Shown here in pieces: positions 58,240 through 64,000 of a stretch of DNA of 64,000 bases. How positions within the stretch are numbered: position 1 is the stretch's first letter; the number at the start of each line of letters is the position of its first letter. Both the position numbers and the translations under genes were made by a program. The DNA is from Pyrus communis. Taxonomy: Eukaryota > Streptophyta > Magnoliopsida > Rosales > Rosaceae. The DNA lies in contig NC_084806.1 in the NCBI RefSeq assembly GCF_963583255.1, positions 26,198,735 to 26,262,734 on the forward strand, read 5' to 3'. The notes below the pieces were generated by a model. That model was not told the origin of the DNA and ran no database searches. It saw nothing but the letters and a program-made list of their open reading frames with translations.

Positions 58240-58491
58240 TGTTATAAACTTCCTATTAAAATGTGATTGTGTAAATCCTAGATTAGATTTGATTCTAGTT
58301 ATCCTTTCCTATTATGACTTGTATTCCTTGGGTATGAAGGATTTCTTCTCTCCCTTATTACTATAAATAAGGGCACTACGTAGAAGTGATAACCTACACA
58401 TTTCCCCTACATTCCTACAAACACATTTCTCTCTACAATCTCTCCCTCTGCCACCGGCCCTCTCTCTGTGTCAGATAAAATAGACCACAAC
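58240..58491 (+). repeat. 3' LTR of copia element 3
   Basis: Starts TGTTATAAACTTCC immediately after AAGGGGGAG. Ends at 58491, followed by the target duplication TTACT. Matches the split 5' LTR. Confidence 0.9.
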
Positions 58492-58496
58492 TTACT

Positions 58497-59156
58497 TAGA
58501 ATACGGGCATTTTAATAATCACACTAGTTTTTATTTCAATTCATGTGAGTTAGTATACATTTTATATGGATCAATAGCATTCATACTTTGATTTGAGACA
58601 GTTTTAGTAAACAATTTCAACAAGAATTTGATCCTGATAGCACCTCATTCCAATTCTTTCTTAATTCAATTCATCGTTAATTCATGTCAACTCAATCTAA
58701 TTATGGAGTAATTAAGTCATAAAAATTGATATGATTCTAAAGAAATTATTTTATTTTATTTTTATAATTAAATGGTCATCGATTTTAGTAACTTTTTTTT
58801 TCCTGTTAATAGTGGTGATTTTTAGATAAAAATTAAGAAATTAAACGTTTTTATTATAAAATTTATATAATAAATATTATTATTTAGAAGAAATGAGGTA
58901 CGTATATTCTTACTCGGAGATGCAAAATATTATTATCCTAATTGTTTTAACATCGTTTTTCAATTTGCATATAACTCGTATTATTAGGACACCAGCGAAT
59001 GTCCCTTCTTTCTCTCTTCCTCCTCCTCTCCTCTCTCTCCAAAACCATAATAAAATAGCAGAGGGGAGAGAGAAAGAAGAGAAAAGGTGCTATTCTCTCT
59101 AACTTTTCCCCAGAAAATTGCAGAAAGAGAAAAAGGAGAGGAAAACTTAGAGAGAG
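58497..59156 (+). promoter_or_regulatory. upstream region and 5'UTR of the DedA-type gene
   Basis: AT-rich promoter followed by a pyrimidine-rich leader (about 59,000-59,042) and a purine-rich stretch before the ATG. The part from 58871 onward is duplicated at 30351-30645. The copia element ends about 660 bases before the start codon. Confidence 0.5.
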
Positions 59157-59394
59157 ATGGGGAAAGGAGACGACAGTGGCGGCGATGTGAAGGTGGTTGG
59201 TGCAGAAGTGGGATCCGATAATAGTAAGTTCCCGTTGAACTTTTGGGAGGTTACCCTGGCTTCCACCGTCGTATTGGGCTTCTTGTTTGGCCTTCTGGCT
59301 GTTTACCTGACCATGCCCGCATCGGATTACAGCTTCCTCAAGCTCCCCCGTAGCCTCCAAGATCTTCAAATCCTCAGGTACTCTTATTTTTTCT

Positions 59395-59427
<33 letters not shown>

Positions 59428-61355
59428 CAAATTTCTTATGCATTTCCCATGAATCTGAATTGGCTTTTTAGGATTGAATTTTCCAGGAAAAACCACAAAT
59501 TTTGATGGGAAAATTTTTGGTTTTCGTATGTATATGATACCAATCTGGGACTATTTATTTTTTCCCTCTGAATTTTTTTGTAAATTATGGATTTTTAGCT
59601 TTCAATCCAATTAATAGCAAACTAATTAGGAAACCCATAAATTTATTTGGAAGAGGCCTGATTTTTGCTTGGATCCATCTTCTTGCTAGATGCCTGAGGC
59701 ATTTTATTTTCATTAATGGATAGAATGCTTGCCTTCTAATTATCTGCATTGGCCTTTGTTTTTCTTAAACGTTATAGGTCATATTGTTAATGCACCAGGT
59801 TTTGGCCTAAGCGAGTTTAGATTCGGGCATTAGTTATTATAGTAATTTTGCGTTGGTTATGACATGAATGCTATGCTGGATACGGAGTACTGCATTGGTC
59901 TGACCTTAATATGTAATAGGAGGAGAGATTAATGCTGGATATGGAGTATTGCATTATTGTGACTGTTAAGTGTTGATGACTTTGTTACTCGAAAATTTTG
60001 TGATGCATAGTTTTAAATTGTATTGTCGGAAAAAACTATGAACTTGGTTGCGTGTAGTTATGTACTCCGCTAGTATTATGACTAATGTATTGTGTTTTGT
60101 TCCATCTACATGTGCTCTGTTTACAGTTACATTGTAGAATATGAATTTGATGGTATTATCCAGTTTTATTTATTTTGTTTTCTTGTTATCTTCTTCTTGT
60201 TAGAATTCACCTCGAGGACTACACAAGTGACTACACTGCTCAGGTTCTGTTAGGATACTGCATGGTTTATATATTCATGCAGACTTTCATGATCCCTGGT
60301 ACTGTATTTATGTCCTTGCTTGCCGGTTCCCTTTTTGGAGTCTTCAAAGGTGTAGCTTTGGTGGTGTTTAATGCTACTGCTGGTGCATCTTCTTGTTTTT
60401 TCTTGTCAAAGCTGATCGGGAGACCCCTTGTCTTCTCTCTTTGGCCCGACAAGCTGCAATTTTTCCAAAACCAGGTACATTCAGATGTCTTCATATCTCT
60501 CATTGATACCTAACCTTCAAAATATGAGTGAATCATTTTATTGTTTTTCAAACAGGTAGCTAAAAGAAGAGAGGGACTATTGAACTATATGTTGTTTCTA
60601 CGGTTAACTCCGACCTTGCCAAATACATTTATTAATGTTGCTTCACCAATAGTTAATGTGCCTTACCATATATTCTTCCTGGCAACTTCAATTGGTCTGA
60701 TACCGGCTGCTTACGTCACTGTCAGGGTATGTATCCTGCACCAAATCTGTATAAATATTAAGTTTAGTTGTTTCTAAGAACATCAGAATATTATAAGAAC
60801 CCTGTGCAGATCTTGAAGATTTCTATTGCCGAATGATCCAGTTAACAATCAGTTATCTATTTTTTTTATATTTTATATTGTTTTCCCCTTTTTGTCATGG
60901 AGGAAGATAAATATACCTTCAGCTCGACACCATCACTATCCACATTTTGACTAATGCAAAAAAATATGTAGTTGTCTTTAAAATGTTAGCTCTCTAATAT
61001 CTGAAGACAAAAGAATCATTCTGGAGATTGGTTTTTATTTTGGGTCAATTACTGCATGGGTCGAGCTCAAACTCCTGCTACCAGCATGTTAAGGTGGTGA
61101 GATATAGTTGACCCTAATCTATAAGGGACAAGTATATTAGCAATTTGTTTGAGTTGTCTTGTCTTCGTAATGCTCTACTCGATTGTCACTGTTTGTGCCT
61201 ATGTAATTGACTACGTTTTTGTGCTGCAGGCTGGATTAGCTCTTGGAGAGTTGCGATCCCTTGGGGATCTCTATGACTTCAACTCGATAGCCACCTTGTT
61301 CTTCATTGGAGTTGTCTCAATTGCTCCCACGCTAGTGAGCAAGAACAAATCATAG
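59157..61355 (+). CDS. DedA/SNARE-associated Golgi-type membrane protein, four exons
   Basis: Exons 59157-59377, 60204-60474, 60556-60726 and 61230-61355 join in frame through GT-AG introns to 262 codons. The protein is a polytopic membrane protein of the SNARE-associated Golgi (DedA/TVP38/VTT) family. Members act as lipid scramblases or in membrane trafficking; the exact role here is unknown. A first hydrophobic segment lies at about residues 30-50 (STVVLGFLFGLLAVYL). The central family signature follows: GTVFMSLLAGSLFG, then a glycine/alanine-rich NATAGASSCFFLSKLIGR. LFLRLTPTLPNTFINVASP is the conserved re-entrant region with its arginine and proline. Hydrophobic segments then lead to a tail ending VSKNKS. 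The start is the first ATG after the leader and matches the captured copy. The frame is intact and the gene looks functional. Confidence 0.92.
59399..59427. repeat. poly(T) run in intron 1
   Basis: An uninterrupted T run about 20 bases after the first donor site. It may be length-variable. Confidence 0.9.
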
Positions 61356-62969
61356 TCTCACTTGCAGAACTTTGCTTGGTGTACACGAGGTCCTTGTTCT
61401 ACTTGCAGCCATTTGGGTATCACCTCTGTGCAGATTAGCGTCAAATAATTGCAATACAAAGGTATATGTCTGCTATTGGATATTACTGCCTGGTTGGAGC
61501 TCCATCGGATAAATTGTTATGTGGCTGGTGTCTCCGTGACCTTGGATGGAATTTGGTCACTGTCATGTTTCATTCGGGTGGTGGGTTTGGGTCTAAATGT
61601 GTGTGACTTCGATTTCAGTGGTAAGAAAGTCTCTAATTTTATAGGGTATGTATATCATTCATTGTCAAGAAAAATGTAAAGGCAGTCTCTAGTGAACTTC
61701 TGACTTATCTCAGCTCTTGTTGAGTTATCCGAGTCCCAAGATGATCTTAGTATTGTTTTTCATAAACTTGACTAAAACGTCAAGATGAAACTCACGTAAC
61801 TGTCTTTCGTCAGGTTAACAATTTCATCATAGTGTTAGCTGATGCAGGCTGTCTGGTATGTCCAAGGGAAGGCCAGGTGCTTTGTAACAAAGCACTTATG
61901 CCGTCTAATCTCCCAAAAGTTTGAAGTAGGTAAGGTATTTAAGCATCTAGAATTTGCTTGGCATGGAAGTTTAGAATTGCAGGCTTAGGCTTGGGAGCTC
62001 AAACAAGTCATCTTTGGGAATGAATATTACTTTTTCTGATAACGAGGATGCATTAGAATGGAAGCCTGGAAGTACAAATTGAAACGTCTGATGCAAGTCT
62101 TATGGTGATTGTCTTGGAGACGATTCGTAGTCGTGGTGGCGGCGGCGGTGGCGTGCGGGGGCTCGTTGGTTTGTTCTATTTGCAACATCTGAAACCGCAA
62201 AAATCACCTTATCACGACAAACAAAAATCCAAAACCAAATTACCGCATTGGCATCTCTAAATGATTCGATATCCCAATAACCCAATAAAGTCATTAAGAC
62301 TTACTTTTTGGGTTTTCTTGTCAAACGATATATATTGTTACATTAGCCGTTAGCGGGTCTAAACTCATGTCATGATGATAATATTTCTCTCTACCACTGT
62401 GATGAAGGGTCACTTGCATTAAGACTTATAATTTCTTTAACATATCCATATTTTCACTTCTAAAAAGACCAAAGAGCCCCATAGTTAAAGAAGCTAACGT
62501 TTCCCCAATTGAAGAAATGGGGTAATATCAGATAGAAATGAGGAGTTGAGCGAATAACGTGAGACTGAAAATAGTGCGAGGGTCGAAGTGGCTTTGTGCA
62601 GATTGTAGAGTACAAGAGCACGGCTAAAAATAAGCCTTTTCAAGTATACAAGTGACGGTGGAGAGGGCAAAATCAAACCTAAGACTTCAAATGCTCTTGA
62701 CCACTTAAACTACAAGTCAGTGTTGAAGATGCTTACGGAGAACGGATTGTTTGGTGCCCTTAACCACTCCTCTCTTCCTATCTCTTTACTATCACGGATA
62801 AACCCCATTCTAATCCATGTATCTATCAATAGATTGGGAACCAGCTCAAGGAAAATAAAATCAGAATAACTAAGTAAAACAATATAATCAATTTGACAAT
62901 CTCTTACTTGTACAAGAAATACAAATTTGGAAAGGGTACACATTTCGTACTCTCGCATTTTGTGTATTC
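61356..62969. other. intergenic region between convergent genes
   Basis: The first few hundred bases are presumably the 3'UTR of the DedA-type gene. The segment just below 62970 is the 3'UTR side of the minus-strand RBM34-like gene. A GGC-rich patch occurs at about 62,130-62,160. No additional gene or repeat was recognised. Confidence 0.5.
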
Positions 62970-63431
62970 CTACCTAAATTTCTTGAATTTCTTTTTCTGC
63001 TGGGAGCTATCTGGACTCCGGCTATCCAGCTTACGCTTTGTACCTGTTTGTTTTGATGCAGCACCACCTTTCAGTGCTTCTTTAGCCTTTCTCGCAGCAA
63101 CAGAAGGTCTTTTATCTTTACGCTCTTTCGGCTTCACTCCACTAGGGAATCTTGATTCAAACTTATCCGGTCTACTGCCTTTTGCATTAAACTTCTTTTG
63201 GACACCAGGCTTACCAGCACGCAGGCCCTGGTAAGATGCTTTTGAACTCGACTTGTTAAAATCTGGACTCCTTGAGTCCACAGCTCGCTTTTTGGCTGAA
63301 GACTTAGCTTCCGGTGCAGATGAGGGGTTCTTTCTCTTCGTTGGGGTTGACTCTGGTTTTGCATGAGACAGCCTGAGCTCCCGATCCCCAAGCTTCAAGT
63401 TTCGCCTCTTAACAACCAAATTTGCAGCTTC
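62970..63431 (-). CDS. last exon of an RBM34/Nop12-like nucleolar RNA-binding protein (partial)
   Basis: The 153-codon terminal exon runs leftward from 63431 to the stop at 62970-62972. Its 5' edge is set by a good acceptor (GGGCATCCAG) and by homology beginning at EAANLVVKRRNLKLGDRELRL, the end of the second RRM domain of RBM34-type proteins. The rest is a basic lysine/serine-rich tail with two related motifs, VDSRSPDFN and LDSRSPDSS, ending KKKFKKFR. Such tails drive nucleolar localisation, and family members take part in ribosome biogenesis. The upstream exons lie beyond the window, since no RRM exon is seen in 63,432-64,000. The open frame that runs further upstream is intron read-through. 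Confidence 0.8.
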   Translation of the reverse strand, partial: EAANLVVKRRNLKLGDRELRLSHAKPESTPTKRKNPSSAPEAKSSAKKRAVDSRSPDFNKSSSKASYQGLRAGKPGVQKKFNAKGSRPDKFESRFPSGVKPKERKDKRPSVAARKAKEALKGGAASKQTGTKRKLDSRSPDSSQQKKKFKKFR

Positions 63432-64000
63432 CTGGATGCCCAAATAGACAGACAACAGAAGATACTGGATAAGATAATACAATGAAACAGGAGTACCTTG
63501 AGAAACTACAGCATATACAAATTCAGCTACAGAGTTTACACGACTATGGCACTCCATACGGCAAACAATATAATTTATTTAGTCTAGTCAAATATGCACG
63601 TATTCAATACCAGACATTCAACCTTAGTTTTGAAGTAAAATATTTATGCTACAAGAATGTTCCAAATAAAATACAATCATACAGTCACAGAAACTACTGC
63701 AGCGACAATTCCATATTTCTCTCCTGAGTACAACTTTAAGACAAAGCAAATAAAGATAACGGCGGCAGCAGACACTTAGCAGCCAATATGCATAGTTCAA
63801 GAATTGATCAGAGTCATTCTTTTGCTTAATTAACATCATCGTATACTTAGTGGCCAGCTGCCATGGAAACAAATTCATAATTTTAGGGTTGAAGGAAAAA
63901 TGTTTCACATATGTCCCAGGAGACAACTGGGTGTCAAATCAACATCCCCATGAGGACTCTCACTAAATGGGCACAGCACAGCATCCAAGAAAGTGTGAAT
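63432..64000 (-). other. intron of the RBM34-like gene
   Basis: Follows the acceptor of the last exon on the minus strand. Frames here show no RRM motifs and no splice-compatible exon. The intron runs past the window end. Confidence 0.5.

Larger units (their letters stand above)
50164..58491 (+). mobile_element. Ty1/copia retrotransposon 3, two-lineage chimera
   Basis: Flanked by a perfect 5-bp duplication TTACT (50159-50163 and 58492-58496). LTRs of about 252 bp begin TGTTRTAAACTTCC. The 5' LTR is split by a hAT element and the 3' LTR follows the polypurine AAGGGGGAG. From 52.67 to about 54.63 kb the interior is one copia lineage: gag with CYHCGSKDHWSRVC, a first protease LADSATTHT, and the start of integrase. 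At about 54,628 it changes abruptly to the C-terminal gag and protease of a second lineage, related to copia element 2. That lineage continues through integrase, reverse transcriptase and RNase H to its own 3' LTR-like segment near 57.9-58.1 kb. Confidence 0.85.

Noticed and set aside
62100..62294. A 64-codon minus-strand ORF with a GGC-rich coding end
   Set aside because: No domain, no splice or leader context, and composition explains the open frame.
62970..63557. A 195-codon single-exon gene
   Set aside because: Codons upstream of 63431 are not family-like and a proper acceptor precedes the RRM remnant. The first 42 codons are intron read-through.

Overview
This is a plant nuclear window, almost certainly from a dicot. 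It carries three spliced host genes with GT-AG introns, one of them the plant-type photomorphogenesis repressor COP1. The rest is AT-rich DNA packed with plant transposon families: Ty1/copia, Ty3/gypsy-type LTRs, a Cassandra 5S-bearing LTR, PIF/Harbinger, FAR1-type Mutator (MULE), hAT and an RTE-type LINE. The gene style and transposon mix would suit a woody rosid such as a Rosaceae species, but that is inference. No rRNA, tRNA, CRISPR or bacterial features were seen.

Layout. 0-3 kb: decayed LTR-like sequence in both orientations. 3.03-7.88 kb: a young copia element with apparently identical 301-bp LTRs, TSD ACATT, tRNA-Met-type primer site and a gag-pol broken by one frameshift. 7.9-10.9 kb: no gene seen. 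11.3-12.8 kb: a PIF/Harbinger transposase relic ending in a large, nearly perfect palindrome. 12.8-16.84 kb: a minus-strand gypsy-type LTR with a tandem array and a nested hAT element. 17.0-27.3 kb: COP1, 13 exons, 658 codons, reading frame intact across every junction. Its 5.2-kb intron 7 holds an RTE LINE split by a hAT element. 27.7-39.8 kb: a 12-kb MULE relic with long inverted arms and FAR1-like transposase remains. It also holds a copy of the promoter, 5'UTR and first exon of the DedA-type gene that lies 28 kb downstream. It was itself invaded by a 2.4-kb solo LTR and by a 4.4-kb Harbinger element, and the latter contains a Cassandra solo LTR. 39.86-40.45 kb: a MITE. 41.8-46.7 kb: an older minus-strand copia element. 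46.7-49.9 kb: nested terminal-inverted-repeat elements plus a hAT with a perfect 8-bp TSD. 50.16-58.49 kb: a copia element (TSD TTACT) whose interior joins two different copia lineages and whose 5' LTR carries a hAT element. 59.2-61.4 kb: an intact four-exon DedA/SNARE-associated Golgi-type membrane protein gene. 62.97-63.43 kb: the last exon, minus strand, of an RBM34-like nucleolar RNA-binding protein gene.

The host genes are single-copy-looking, keep their open frames and are separated by transposon nests. The most unusual items are the capture of a local gene's 5' end by the MULE, the three-layer nest inside it, the Harbinger palindrome that could be a hairpin-RNA source, and the two-lineage copia chimera. 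All identity statements come from reading by eye; no alignment or database search was run.
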